Source: Kiritimatiellia bacterium
GTDB lineage: Bacteria; Verrucomicrobiota; Kiritimatiellia; JAAZAB01
Assembly (NCBI GenBank): GCA_028718125.1
Contig: JAQUMN010000001.1
Location: 62,001 to 126,000 of the forward strand
Reading direction: 5' to 3'
Length of the DNA: 64,000 nt
Shown here: piece by piece, positions 25,224 through 33,493 of the stretch
Layout: each line of letters starts with the position of its first letter
How positions within the stretch are numbered: position 1 is the first letter of the stretch
The notes under the pieces: model-generated
Seen by the model: the letters and a program-made list of their open reading frames with translations, nothing else
The model's database searches: none
What the model was told of the DNA's origin: nothing
Made by a program: the position numbers and the translations under genes

Positions 25224-26699
25224 ATGCTTCCTGATATCATCAGACGCAAACTGCGGGAATTGCCGGACAAGCCGGGATGTTACCTGATGCGCGACCGGCA
25301 CGGCCGGATTATCTACGTCGGCAAGGCTGCTTCCCTGCGCCACCGGGTCCGGTCCTATTTCCATCGCGCCACGCTGAATCGGGCCGACCCCAAGATCCGG
25401 GGCCTGGTCAAAAGCATCGCCGACCTGGATGTCATCGTCTTGCGCAGCGAGGCGGATGCCATCCTGACCGAAGGCAAGCTGATCAAGGATTATCGGCCAC
25501 GTTATAATACGCTCTTCAAGGACGACAAGCGCTTTCCGCTCCTGCGCATCGAACGGAGTCAGCCGTTCCCGCGCATCCGGCTTTGTCGTTTTCAACGCAA
25601 CGACGGCGCCGCCTATTTCGGGCCCTACACCTCCTCGCCTGCGGCGCGCGCGGCGCTGGAATTCGTGGAAAAATATTACGGCTTGCGGAAATGCGCGCCG
25701 CTCACGCCGGACCCGGCCGACCACAAGCATTGCATCAACGATATTGTGCGGTTCTGTGCCGCGCCCTGCATCGGGAAAACAACGCCGGCGGAATACCGCG
25801 GCCGGGTGCAGGAAGCCTGCGCATTCCTGCGCGGCGAACGCCCCGCCGTGCTCAAGGAAATGCAAGCGGCCATGGAAGGCGCCTCCCAGGCCCTGAACTT
25901 CGAAAAGGCCGCCGCTTTGCGCGACACCCTGCGCCTCCTGTACTTGGCAGTAAAACAGCGCGCCCACATTGGCCGGACCCTGGGTAGGAAGCGCAGCACC
26001 GGGCAACAGTCCGACACAGGCCAAACGGGCATACGAACTCTTGGGAAAATACTGGGGCTTAAGCGTCCGCCGCGTGTGATCGAAGCCTACGATATTTCCA
26101 ATATCTCCGGCACCCTGGCGGTCGGCAGTCTGGTCGCGGCGGTGGATGGCATCCCGAAGCCCGCGCGATATCGCCGGTTCCGGATCAAGACCCTGCAGAC
26201 CGCCGACGATGCCCGCATGATGGCCGAAGTCATCCGCCGCCGATTTGCGCGGTTATTGCACGAGGGCGCTCGTGCTCCGGACCTCGTGCTTGTGGATGGC
26301 GGGCTAATCCAACTGCGCGCCGCCGAGGCCGAACTGGCCGCCCTGGGCCTGGCGGATATTCCCGTGGCCGGGCTTGCCAAGCGGTTTGAAAAAATTTTCT
26401 TTGGCCGGCGCATCCTGGCGCTGACCGCCGATTCACCCGCGCTCAAAGTGCTTCAGCACCTGCGGGACGAGGCTCACCGGTTTGCGTTGGCCTATCACCG
26501 GAGCGTGCGCGCCCGGCGTATCCGGGAATCCCGGCTGGACGATATCCCCGGCATTGGCGAAACCCGCAAGCAGGCGATTCTGCGCCATTTCGGCTCCGTC
26601 GAGCGCCTGGCCCGCGCCCCCGAACGTACCCTCGCCACAATCCCCGGCGTCGGCCCTGTCCTGGCCCGCTTGATCAAGCAGACACTGGCGGGAAGATAG
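25224..26699 (+). CDS. uvrC: excinuclease ABC subunit C
   Basis: A 491-residue UvrC. The N-terminal GIY-YIG nuclease domain reads LPDKPGCYLMRDRHGRIIYV then GKAASLRHRVRSYF, ending in ADAILTEGKLIKDYRPRYN. A UVR/UvrB-binding segment lies near 205-235 (ALNFEKAAALRDTLRLL). The RNase H-like half has VIEAYDISNISGTLAVGSLV, DLVLVDGGLIQLRAAEAEL and DEAHRFALAYHR; two helix-hairpin-helix motifs (LDDIPGIGETRKQAILRHFG, LATIPGVGPVLARLI) close the protein. UvrC makes both incisions in nucleotide excision repair. It is shorter than the usual 590-620 residues, mainly in the middle. A GAC-rich repeat starts at the stop. Confidence 0.93.
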   Translation: MLPDIIRRKLRELPDKPGCYLMRDRHGRIIYVGKAASLRHRVRSYFHRATLNRADPKIRGLVKSIADLDVIVLRSEADAILTEGKLIKDYRPRYNTLFKDDKRFPLLRIERSQPFPRIRLCRFQRNDGAAYFGPYTSSPAARAALEFVEKYYGLRKCAPLTPDPADHKHCINDIVRFCAAPCIGKTTPAEYRGRVQEACAFLRGERPAVLKEMQAAMEGASQALNFEKAAALRDTLRLLYLAVKQRAHIGRTLGRKRSTGQQSDTGQTGIRTLGKILGLKRPPRVIEAYDISNISGTLAVGSLVAAVDGIPKPARYRRFRIKTLQTADDARMMAEVIRRRFARLLHEGARAPDLVLVDGGLIQLRAAEAELAALGLADIPVAGLAKRFEKIFFGRRILALTADSPALKVLQHLRDEAHRFALAYHRSVRARRIRESRLDDIPGIGETRKQAILRHFGSVERLARAPERTLATIPGVGPVLARLIKQTLAGR

Positions 26700-26758
26700 A
26701 CGCCGGACACCAGATGACGGACGCCGGACAAATCCGCAATCCCCAATCAGAAATAGGC
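26697..26758. repeat. two adjacent low-complexity repeat types after uvrC
   Basis: 26697-26729 is a GAC/CCGGAC-periodic run starting at the uvrC stop. 26730-26758 is a run of the AATCCGCAATCCCCAATCAG type related to 57354-57380, 57511-57550 and 58124-58150. This marks the left border of the CRISPR region. Confidence 0.5.
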
Positions 26759-26826
26759 TGCGCTTCAATTATCGCTCATTTACGAGCCATTTCCGTATCA
26801 AATCCGTTTCATACGTATCATTTTAC

Positions 26827-26882
26827 GGGTCACGTGTTGACCCATAAATAAACGTGCATCATCCCCCGCTGGCCGGTATAAT
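26827..26882 (+). promoter_or_regulatory. control region of the cas operon: inverted repeat and -10 box
   Basis: A perfect inverted repeat GGGTCA-CGTGT-TGACCC spans 26827-26843, followed by TATAAT at 26877-26882, then AAGGAG just before the cas3 stub. A TTGACC lies within the right arm but 34 bases from the -10, too far for a normal promoter. The palindrome is well placed to be an operator for an upstream-bound regulator. The surrounding 26759-26909 is AT-rich and holds no gene. Confidence 0.4.
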
Positions 26883-26909
26883 CCCGGAAGATAAGGAGCG
26901 CTATACCAT

Positions 26910-27086
26910 ATGCCCATCACAAAACCACACGTCTACGCCCACAGCCTGCCCGGCCAGCCACCCGATAATTGGCAACCGCTGGACGAACATTTGAAGGCCG
27001 TAGCCGGTAAGGTCATCAAATTCGGCCTGCCCTTCGCGGGAAATATTCGGGTTGAAAGCGCGCAGGGACGGGACTATGCTATTTAG
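26910..27086 (+). pseudogene. 5' stub of a second, degraded type I-C cas3
   Basis: A 58-codon frame starting at ATG 26910 with its own ribosome site reads HVYAHSLPGQPPDNWQPLDE followed by HLKAVAGKVIKF. This is the typical N-terminus of I-C Cas3 (YAHS.(P/E)GQ...WQPL.EHL..VA) and parallels the intact cas3 start at 27135 (YYAHSKEGQPREKWQPLKEH). After about 38 residues the similarity ends (NIRVESAQGRDYAI, stop). Its GC-rich codons match the host backbone, unlike the intact cas3. I read it as the remains of an earlier resident cas3 cut off when a new module arrived. Confidence 0.75.
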
Positions 27087-27134
27087 AGTTGCTAACAGGC
27101 ATTCGTTCGACATCGGAGGAGACCGGCCTTCACC

Positions 27135-29345
27135 ATGACGTATTACGCGCACAGCAAGGAAGGTCAGCCGCGAGAGAAATGGCAGCCGCTGAAAGAACAT
27201 CTGATGACGGTGGCCAAGAAGGCGAAGGAGTTCGCGTCGGCCTTTGGGCTTGGAGATGAAGCGCGGATAGCGGGTCTGCTCCATGACTTTGGCAAGTACT
27301 CCCATCGATTTCAGCAACGTTTGTCCGACGCGAGTGTGACAGGCATCAACCACTGGTCCTCGGGTGCCTATATTGCGAAGGAGATGGGTTGCCGATGGGT
27401 ACCTTTCACGATTGAGGGCCATCACACAGGCATGCCTGCCTTTCGCCGGGATGATCCACGCCGGAGCTTGAGAAATACCTTGCTGGGGATGGCTGATCCA
27501 GGAATGTATACAGAGATTACTGGTTTTCCGGAGTCAGCTGACGCGCTTATGAAACGTCTGCGCCAGGATGGCCTTGAGATAACTCCTCATGTAGACCGCA
27601 GGGAGAGTGGCAATTTCGCTGATGCGTTCCAGACTCGCATGATCTTCAGCACGCTTGTGGATGCGGACTACCTTGACACAGAACGGTTCATGGATCCGGA
27701 GATCGCTACAAAACGAGTCGCTCTGCCTCTCAACGCCGATGTCACGCTCAGTGTTCTCCTTGCCCATTTGGCTGCAAAGCCCAAGGAGGGGACGGTGAAC
27801 ATACTACGTCGCAGGCTGCTTGACGAGTGCCTCTATTCCGCCGAATGGGATGAGTGGTTGTACACGTTGACTGCGCCAACTGGCAGCGGCAAGACTCTGG
27901 CGTCGTTAGCATTCGCCTTGAGGAAGGCGCAATTAAAGGGATGCCAGCGCATTATCTCAATAATCCCTTACACAACGATCATTGAGCAGACGGCGCGCAT
28001 ATATAGGGACGTGTTCGCTGGGGTATTTGGTTCTGCCTATGTGCTAGAACACCATAGCAATGTCAGTTCCGACGGTGAGGCAGATAGCGAGGCCTATGAC
28101 CCACACAGTCGAAGGCATCTGGCCGCCGAGAATTGGGATGCGCCGATTATCGTTACGACAACTGTCCAATTTTTTGAGAGCCTCTTCTCGAACCGACCGT
28201 CTGCCTGCCGTAAACTGCATCGCATCGCCAATTCTGTCTTGTTGTTTGACGAGGTCCAGACGCTGCCGATTCGTTTGCTCCCGTCACTACTGTCTGGAGT
28301 GAAGTTGCTGACGGAGAAGTATAACGTCGTTGCGGTGTTTGGGACGGCAACACAGCCGGCATTTGCGCATGCCAAGCAGGCTATATCTGGCGGGTGGAAT
28401 CCTCAAGAAATCGCGACAGCACCGGACGCATCGGCAAATGAATTGCGAAGGATACAGATAACGCGAAGACCTTCCGACAAGCCCCAATCTTGGCAAGAAA
28501 TCGCGGGAGAGCTGCTTCAACAAACGCGGGTATTGTGCGTTGTCAACTCGCGGAAGGACGCGCAGACTCTTTTTGAACTGATTCATCAAAACGGTGCTGC
28601 GTATCATCTGTCTGCCGCGATGTGTGCCGCACACCGACAGGACCGACTCCATGAGATCAGAGAGAGGCTTACGGCAACGGACCTGCCATGTCGGCTGATA
28701 GCGACGCAACTGATCGAAGCGGGTGTCGATATTGATTTTCCGGTCGTCTACCGCGCTTTAGGGCCTTTGGACTCTATTATCCAATCGGCGGGACGGTGTA
28801 ATCGTGAGGGACTGATTGCGGCTCCTGCGTCCGTGGTTGTCTTTGTTCCTGCGGACGGAACAATGCCCTGTGGGTGTTACCGGCAGGCCGCAGCGATCAC
28901 CGAGGCATTCCTGAATGAGAATCCCGGAATCGATCTTCAATTGCCCAGCACGTACGCGCAGTATTTTGGTAGAATGTACGGTATTCTTGGCCCGGAGTCA
29001 GCAAAGCAGGATCCGGTGTTCGTGGCTTCTGAGGAGTTTGACTTTCCTGCAGCCGCCGCTGCATGCAGTCTGATCGGGAGGGCTACAAGGTCAGTTCTGG
29101 TTGACTACAGAGAAGGGCGACAGATCATTGAAGAGATTGAAAAACGGCATGTTATAGATTTTGCGCTTGCTCGCAGAAGCCAACGTTACACGATCAATCT
29201 CTACGAAGGCGCGTTTCAAAAAGCTTATGCTGAAGGTGTTGTTGCGCCGCTTACCCGAAAAGCAGATGTTTACTGTTGGCGCGACAAGTATGACGCCAAC
29301 CTTGGCGCTTGCCATTACTCGGCGGTTGATCTAATTGTGGGATAA
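27135..29345 (+). CDS. cas3: CRISPR-associated helicase/nuclease Cas3 (type I-C)
   Basis: The 736-residue Cas3 has an N-terminal HD nuclease: KEHLMTVAKKAKEFA, AGLLHDFGKYSHRFQ with the HD pair near residue 50, NHWSSGAYIAKEMG and IEGHHTGMP. The superfamily 2 helicase follows with Walker A TAPTGSGKTLASLAFALRKA near 244, the DEVQ box LLFDEVQTLPIRLLPSLLSG near 370, motif III GTATQPA, and the second RecA lobe with IATQLIEAGVDIDFPVVYRA and QSAGRCNREG. Cas3 unwinds and degrades target DNA recruited by Cascade. It is followed 10 bases later by cas5c. Codon use is visibly more AT-rich than the flanking core genes, consistent with horizontal transfer. Confidence 0.95.
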   Translation: MTYYAHSKEGQPREKWQPLKEHLMTVAKKAKEFASAFGLGDEARIAGLLHDFGKYSHRFQQRLSDASVTGINHWSSGAYIAKEMGCRWVPFTIEGHHTGMPAFRRDDPRRSLRNTLLGMADPGMYTEITGFPESADALMKRLRQDGLEITPHVDRRESGNFADAFQTRMIFSTLVDADYLDTERFMDPEIATKRVALPLNADVTLSVLLAHLAAKPKEGTVNILRRRLLDECLYSAEWDEWLYTLTAPTGSGKTLASLAFALRKAQLKGCQRIISIIPYTTIIEQTARIYRDVFAGVFGSAYVLEHHSNVSSDGEADSEAYDPHSRRHLAAENWDAPIIVTTTVQFFESLFSNRPSACRKLHRIANSVLLFDEVQTLPIRLLPSLLSGVKLLTEKYNVVAVFGTATQPAFAHAKQAISGGWNPQEIATAPDASANELRRIQITRRPSDKPQSWQEIAGELLQQTRVLCVVNSRKDAQTLFELIHQNGAAYHLSAAMCAAHRQDRLHEIRERLTATDLPCRLIATQLIEAGVDIDFPVVYRALGPLDSIIQSAGRCNREGLIAAPASVVVFVPADGTMPCGCYRQAAAITEAFLNENPGIDLQLPSTYAQYFGRMYGILGPESAKQDPVFVASEEFDFPAAAAACSLIGRATRSVLVDYREGRQIIEEIEKRHVIDFALARRSQRYTINLYEGAFQKAYAEGVVAPLTRKADVYCWRDKYDANLGACHYSAVDLIVG

Positions 29346-29355
29346 GAGGAGGAAC

Positions 29356-30096
29356 ATGAGCGTCTATCTACGTGTGTGGGGCGATATTGGCTGTTTCACC
29401 CGTCCCGAAATGAAGGTGGAACGCGTCAGTTATCCCGTCATAACGCCGTCCGCTGCGCGCGGCGTGCTGGAGGCTATCCTCTATATGCCGCAATTTCGGT
29501 GGGAGGTTCAGCGGATTGCGGTCAAAAGAGCCATCAAGTTCATTTCGTTTAGGCGAAACGAGGTGAAGTCAAAGCTGCCCGTAAGGGCGGCCGCGTCGTG
29601 GATGCGAGGCGCACCGCCGGAACCGCTGTTCGCTGATGAAGATCGAACTCAGAGGAACACGCTCGCCCTCAGAGACGTCGAATATGTTATCGAAGCAAAG
29701 ATGGAACTGACAGAGCTTGTTAACCGGCCCCAATGCAAGCCGCGTAGAGCTGACGAACCCGAAGGAAAAAACAACATCGGCAAGTATTTGGGTTGGTTCG
29801 AGCGCCGTGCTAGCAAAGGTCAGTGTTTCGCTCAACCATGTCTGGGGTGTCGAGAGTTTCCCGCTTTCTTCGACTTCGCCACGAAAGAAGACATGATTGT
29901 GTCGCCGGGCATTAACGCTAATCAGGACTTGGGCCTTATGTTGTATGACGTATTCGATTTAGATGTGATGCATCCGGTTGGGAAGGTGGAGAACACCGAG
30001 GCAAAGATCACCTTCTTTCCGGCATCCCTGAAGGACGGCATTCTGACCGTGCCGGAATGGAGTCTCGTGAAGAAGCAGCTTGGAGAGCCGTCATGA
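29356..30096 (+). CDS. cas5c: CRISPR-associated protein Cas5c (type I-C pre-crRNA endonuclease)
   Basis: The 246-residue Cas5d/Cas5c family protein starts at the ATG preceded by GAGGAGGAAC. Landmarks: VYLRVWGDIGCFTRPEMKVE, RVSYPVITPSAARGVLEAIL, Y.PQFRWEVQRIAV and a long insertion followed by YLGWFERRASKGQCFAQPCL, GCREFPAFFDFA, then GLMLYDVFDLD. In type I-C, which lacks Cas6, Cas5c cuts the repeat RNA and stays bound to the 5' handle of the crRNA in Cascade. The stop overlaps the cas8c ATG (ATGA), so the two are translationally coupled. Confidence 0.93.
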   Translation: MSVYLRVWGDIGCFTRPEMKVERVSYPVITPSAARGVLEAILYMPQFRWEVQRIAVKRAIKFISFRRNEVKSKLPVRAAASWMRGAPPEPLFADEDRTQRNTLALRDVEYVIEAKMELTELVNRPQCKPRRADEPEGKNNIGKYLGWFERRASKGQCFAQPCLGCREFPAFFDFATKEDMIVSPGINANQDLGLMLYDVFDLDVMHPVGKVENTEAKITFFPASLKDGILTVPEWSLVKKQLGEPS

Positions 30097-31871
30097 TACT
30101 ACAAGCACTCATAAAGTACGCGGAAAGAGAAGGGATCGGGGATGCCGATTTTGAGACCGTTGGCCTCCGGTGGCTTGTCTCAATCAGTCGAAGCGGCACT
30201 ATGTCTGGGCCTCCTGTGGATCTATCAACTGATGGTCAGGCCGGACGGAAACAGGTCAAGCGTGTCACGCGACCATTTACGAGAGCCGACGACGTGGGTC
30301 ATGGCAAAGCGCACTTCTTGGTGGACAATCTAGAACGAGCACTGGGCATGTTTGACGAAGAGGCTCCGGAGATGCGTGCGACGCAACACATCTACTTCAA
30401 AGCATTGCTTCGCGAAGCAGCTGAAGATATTCCTTCCGAAGCGAAGGCCACAAGAGCCGTCCTCCAGTTTCTTGAAGACAAAGGCCAACTGTCAGAGCTT
30501 TATCGGCAACTCCGAGAAGCAAAAGCCAAGACTTCTGACAACGTGGCCTTTCAGGTGGATGGCCGTGATCTGCTCGCATCTGAAGCACTTCAGGCATTTT
30601 GGCGGCAACGGCGAAGGAGGGAACTGGCGACAGTGTCCCGCACTCGCAGAATATGTGTTGCCACAGGAATAATTGCCGACACGCTTGACACTACCGAGAA
30701 GGTCCGAGCCAGCATCCCCGGCGGTCTCGCGAGAACAAATCTCATTTCGTTCGATAAGGAAGCATTCCGCTCGTTCAATCTCGACCAAGCCCAGAATGCC
30801 GCCATATCGCCAGAAGCCGAACTCAAGATCCGTTCCGCGCTTGACGACCTCATCGAAAAGGGGTGTCGCACCGGAAACGTTGTCTATGTCCATTGGACGA
30901 AGGAAAAAGTTGTGCACGATCCTCTTGATCTACTGGAGAACGCGGACGAAGCGGCGATACAGGCCTTGTTACAGGCGCCGCGCACCGGAGTGACTCAAAC
31001 GGGGCTCGACAAAAACGCCTACTATGCGATGGGATTGTCGGGTAACGGCGGAAGGATAGTGGTTCGCGACTGGCTGACATCCACAGTCGGCGAAGTCGCA
31101 GAGCATGTGGCGGCGTGGTTCCAAAACCTCATGATTGTGGTGCCAGATGGATCTCAGTGCAAGTGCGGCTTCAAGTTGAAGCAGGTGCTTGGGGCAATGG
31201 AAAATTTCAAACTGGAGAAACCATCCTCGGTTCTTCCCGAAGGTGCACCTGAGAAGATCATTCGCTCTGCCCTGACCGGTTGCCCTCTACCGGGGACGAT
31301 ACTATCGGCTCTTCTCAGGCGGGAAACGATTGATAGAGCGTCCAAAGACGAGGACACGGGGAAACGTGTCCCATTCATGGCGGCCAGATTTGCCCTTATA
31401 AAGGCATGTTTGATTCGTTCATCAACAGAAAGAAAGGAGAACAGAAACGTGACATCGAAACTTGATCTGGACTCAAAGGACGTGGCCTATCTTTGCGGCC
31501 AATTGTTTGCCATTATTGGGCGGACGCAACTACTCGCCTTAGGGCAGGTGGGGGCGTCGATAGCCGAACGGACTTATGGCGGTGTTGCCACTCGACCCGC
31601 AACAACCATGGGACCGCTGTTTACCAAACTGCCGGCGTACCTGAAGAAGGCTAACACCCGTTTCCCTGGTGCGGGCACGAACAAACAGAAGGAGATTGAG
31701 ATTCTCTCTCTTCGGATTGAGAGTCTGGGAGGCATTCCTGCGGTTCTGGACTTGGAACAGCAAGGGCGTTTCGCACTCGGCTACTACTGCCAACTGGCCG
31801 AATATCGAGCACGAAGGGAAGAGGCGGAAATAGAAGAAGCAGCGGCAAAGATCTCGGATGATAACATATAA
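30093..31871 (+). CDS. cas8c: type I-C Cascade large subunit Cas8c (Csd1)
   Basis: The 592-residue protein begins MILQALIKYAEREGIGDADF, a typical Csd1 start. The middle has LVDNLERALGM, HIYFKALLREA and RRICVATGI-type segments, and the Csd1-characteristic YYAMGLSGNGGRIVVRDWL near residues 310-328. The C-terminal region YLCGQLFAIIGRTQLLALGQ ... FALGYYCQLA is helical. Cas8c recognises the PAM and recruits Cas3. It overlaps cas5c by 4 bases. A strong internal ribosome site at 31433-31439 and in-frame GTG at 31449 would make Cas11c from the same mRNA (separate entry). Confidence 0.93.
   Translation: MILQALIKYAEREGIGDADFETVGLRWLVSISRSGTMSGPPVDLSTDGQAGRKQVKRVTRPFTRADDVGHGKAHFLVDNLERALGMFDEEAPEMRATQHIYFKALLREAAEDIPSEAKATRAVLQFLEDKGQLSELYRQLREAKAKTSDNVAFQVDGRDLLASEALQAFWRQRRRRELATVSRTRRICVATGIIADTLDTTEKVRASIPGGLARTNLISFDKEAFRSFNLDQAQNAAISPEAELKIRSALDDLIEKGCRTGNVVYVHWTKEKVVHDPLDLLENADEAAIQALLQAPRTGVTQTGLDKNAYYAMGLSGNGGRIVVRDWLTSTVGEVAEHVAAWFQNLMIVVPDGSQCKCGFKLKQVLGAMENFKLEKPSSVLPEGAPEKIIRSALTGCPLPGTILSALLRRETIDRASKDEDTGKRVPFMAARFALIKACLIRSSTERKENRNVTSKLDLDSKDVAYLCGQLFAIIGRTQLLALGQVGASIAERTYGGVATRPATTMGPLFTKLPAYLKKANTRFPGAGTNKQKEIEILSLRIESLGGIPAVLDLEQQGRFALGYYCQLAEYRARREEAEIEEAAAKISDDNI
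31449..31871 (+). CDS. cas11c: Cas11c small subunit from an internal start within cas8c
   Basis: Within cas8c, AAAGGAG at 31433-31439 sits 9 bases before an in-frame GTG at 31449, a better ribosome site than most start codons here. Translation from it gives a 140-residue, mainly helical protein starting VTSKLDLDSKDVAYLCGQLF and ending with EEAEIEEAAAKISDDNI. In characterised type I-C systems the small subunit Cas11c is made from exactly this kind of internal start at the 3' end of cas8c and is needed for the full Cascade. Sequence evidence is the ribosome site, frame and size; production is inferred. Confidence 0.75.
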   Translation: MTSKLDLDSKDVAYLCGQLFAIIGRTQLLALGQVGASIAERTYGGVATRPATTMGPLFTKLPAYLKKANTRFPGAGTNKQKEIEILSLRIESLGGIPAVLDLEQQGRFALGYYCQLAEYRARREEAEIEEAAAKISDDNI

Positions 31872-31885
31872 GGAGGACATGAATA

Positions 31886-32779
31886 ATGAGAACACCTATT
31901 CAAAACAGATATGACTTTGTATTTCTTTACGACTGCACCGATGGAAATCCAAATGGTGACCCGGACGCGGCAAACGCACCTCGGCTTGATCCTCAAACGA
32001 TGCAGGGGTTGGTGTCCGACGTGTGTATCAAACGCAAGATCCGGAACTTTGTTCAACTGCACAAGAAGGGACAACCCGGCTTTGATCTGCACGTCCAGCA
32101 CGGAATGGTCCTAAATAACAACATCCTGACAGCCTGCGAGAAAACTGATGTTCCGGTGTTTGAAAAAAAAGAAGCCAAGAATCGTCCACCTGAGCAGATC
32201 AAAAAACTCCAGGATTGGCTCTGCGATACTTTTTACGATATTCGCACCTTTGGTTCCGTCTTGTCGACCGGACAAAATGCTGGCCAACTCAAAGGACCGG
32301 TTCAAATTTCCTTCTCCAGAAGTATAGACCCTGTCGTCTCAATCGACGCTTCCATTACAAGAGTGTGTGGCACGGATGAACAGAAGAACACCGAGATGGG
32401 GCGTAAGGCATTGATCCCTTATGGGCTCTATCGTTGCCATGGCTTTGTATCGGCGAATCTGGCCGAACAGACCAAGTTCGACGAGACGGATCTGCTACTT
32501 CTATTTAAGGCGCTATGTGGTAGAGGGATTCCGAAAGAAGATTTCGGACCATCCATGTTTGACGATGACGTGTCTGCTGCCCGCAACATGAGCGCGCGGA
32601 AACTGGTCGTGTTTAAACACCAATCACGGCTCGGAAATGCACCGGCACACTTGCTCTTTGATCGGGTTTCGGTAAAAAGGAAGAAAGACGTTTCTGCGGC
32701 GCGGGCTTTCTCCAACTATGATGTGAATGTAAATGAGGATGGCAAACCCACGAATGTTGAGATCATCACGTTGCTCTGA
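31886..32779 (+). CDS. cas7c: type I-C Cascade backbone subunit Cas7c (Csd2)
   Basis: A 297-residue Cas7/Csd2: NRYDFVFLYDCTDGNPNGDP near the start is the family signature, followed by ANAPRLDPQTMQGLVSDVCI KRKIRN-type sequence, RTFGSVLSTGQNAGQLKGPV and QISFSRSIDPVVSIDASITR, then MGRKALIPYGLYRCHGFVSA. The C-terminus has KLVVFKHQSRLGNAPAHLLF. Several copies coat the crRNA spacer in Cascade. AAGGAGG lies 9 bases upstream of the ATG region. It is the last gene of the effector module; composition changes to GC-rich immediately after its stop. Confidence 0.94.
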   Translation: MRTPIQNRYDFVFLYDCTDGNPNGDPDAANAPRLDPQTMQGLVSDVCIKRKIRNFVQLHKKGQPGFDLHVQHGMVLNNNILTACEKTDVPVFEKKEAKNRPPEQIKKLQDWLCDTFYDIRTFGSVLSTGQNAGQLKGPVQISFSRSIDPVVSIDASITRVCGTDEQKNTEMGRKALIPYGLYRCHGFVSANLAEQTKFDETDLLLLFKALCGRGIPKEDFGPSMFDDDVSAARNMSARKLVVFKHQSRLGNAPAHLLFDRVSVKRKKDVSAARAFSNYDVNVNEDGKPTNVEIITLL

Positions 32780-32780
32780 A

Positions 32781-32882
32781 ATGCAGCTACCCGTACCGGG
32801 CTTCGAGCCCAAGAACGGCGAGAAGAACGCCCGCGTCGCCGCCCGCAAGCTGGTGTGGGAAATTCCGAAGTGCAAGAATTGA
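32781..32882 (+). pseudogene. 33-codon GC-rich fragment directly after cas7c
   Basis: One base after the cas7c stop an ATG opens a 33-codon frame reading MQLPVPGFEPKNGEKNARVA then ARKLVWEIPKCKN. It has no ribosome site of its own. I do not recognise the family. The sharp rise in GC against cas7c, together with the cas3 stub on the other side of the module, suggests it is a piece of the earlier resident locus at the right-hand recombination joint. It could also be a chance frame. Confidence 0.35.
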
Positions 32883-32919
32883 TCGATATGCCGTGAGCGG
32901 CCAACAGGAGGCATAACGC

Positions 32920-33426
32920 ATGCCCACCTATGAACGGTTCGAGGACTTGCCGGTCTGGCAGGAAGCAGCGCGGTTGTATGAGGCGGTGGACGCCGTCCTG
33001 TCGGCCCCTCCCAAAGGCATCAGCCGGTCGTTTGCGGATCAACTGGAGCGCGCGACGCTGTCCGTCTCCAACAATATTGCCGAGGGTTTCGAGCGCGGCA
33101 CGACGAATGAACTACTGATGTTTCTTTATATCGCGCGCGGCTCCGCCGGGGAGACGCGCTCCATGCTGTGCCTGCTGGAACGGAAGCCGGTGCTGCAACA
33201 TCTCAAATCTCAAATTTCGGATTTAAAATCGTCGGCCGAATCCTGCTCGCGCCAGTTGCGCGCCTGGGCGGAAACGCTCCAGAATTCGGATATTCCCGGC
33301 ACGCGCTATCTCAATGACGACGTGCGTCGGCGGGAAGAGCAAAAGAAACGGGCAACGGACGTGCAACAGCGCCTGCTGGATGCTCTGCCGCCGAATCATC
33401 CCCTGCGCCGACGTAAAGAGGAATAA
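32920..33426 (+). CDS. four-helix-bundle protein (S23/23S rRNA intervening-sequence family) inside the cas operon
   Basis: The 168-residue protein starts YERFEDLPVWQEAARLYEAV and contains RSFADQLERATLSVSNNIAE followed by GFERGTTNELLMFLYIARGS and AGETRSML, the core of the S23 family: W..A..L, Q..RA..S...NIAEG, F...A.GS..E. Such proteins are 100-130 residues; here a loop LKSQISDLKSS, encoded by a low-complexity AAATCTCAAATTTCGGATTT run, and a charged C-terminal extension are added. Its cellular role is unknown. AGGAGG precedes the ATG. It lies between cas7c and the Bro-N/cas4 genes, not a normal part of type I-C. A truncated relative lies at 57417. Confidence 0.85.
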   Translation: MPTYERFEDLPVWQEAARLYEAVDAVLSAPPKGISRSFADQLERATLSVSNNIAEGFERGTTNELLMFLYIARGSAGETRSMLCLLERKPVLQHLKSQISDLKSSAESCSRQLRAWAETLQNSDIPGTRYLNDDVRRREEQKKRATDVQQRLLDALPPNHPLRRRKEE

Positions 33427-33493
33427 TGTTCACCGAAGATGAGGCGAATAGACGGCAAACACCTATAGCAGATTGGAAAAAGGAGTCTACTTA

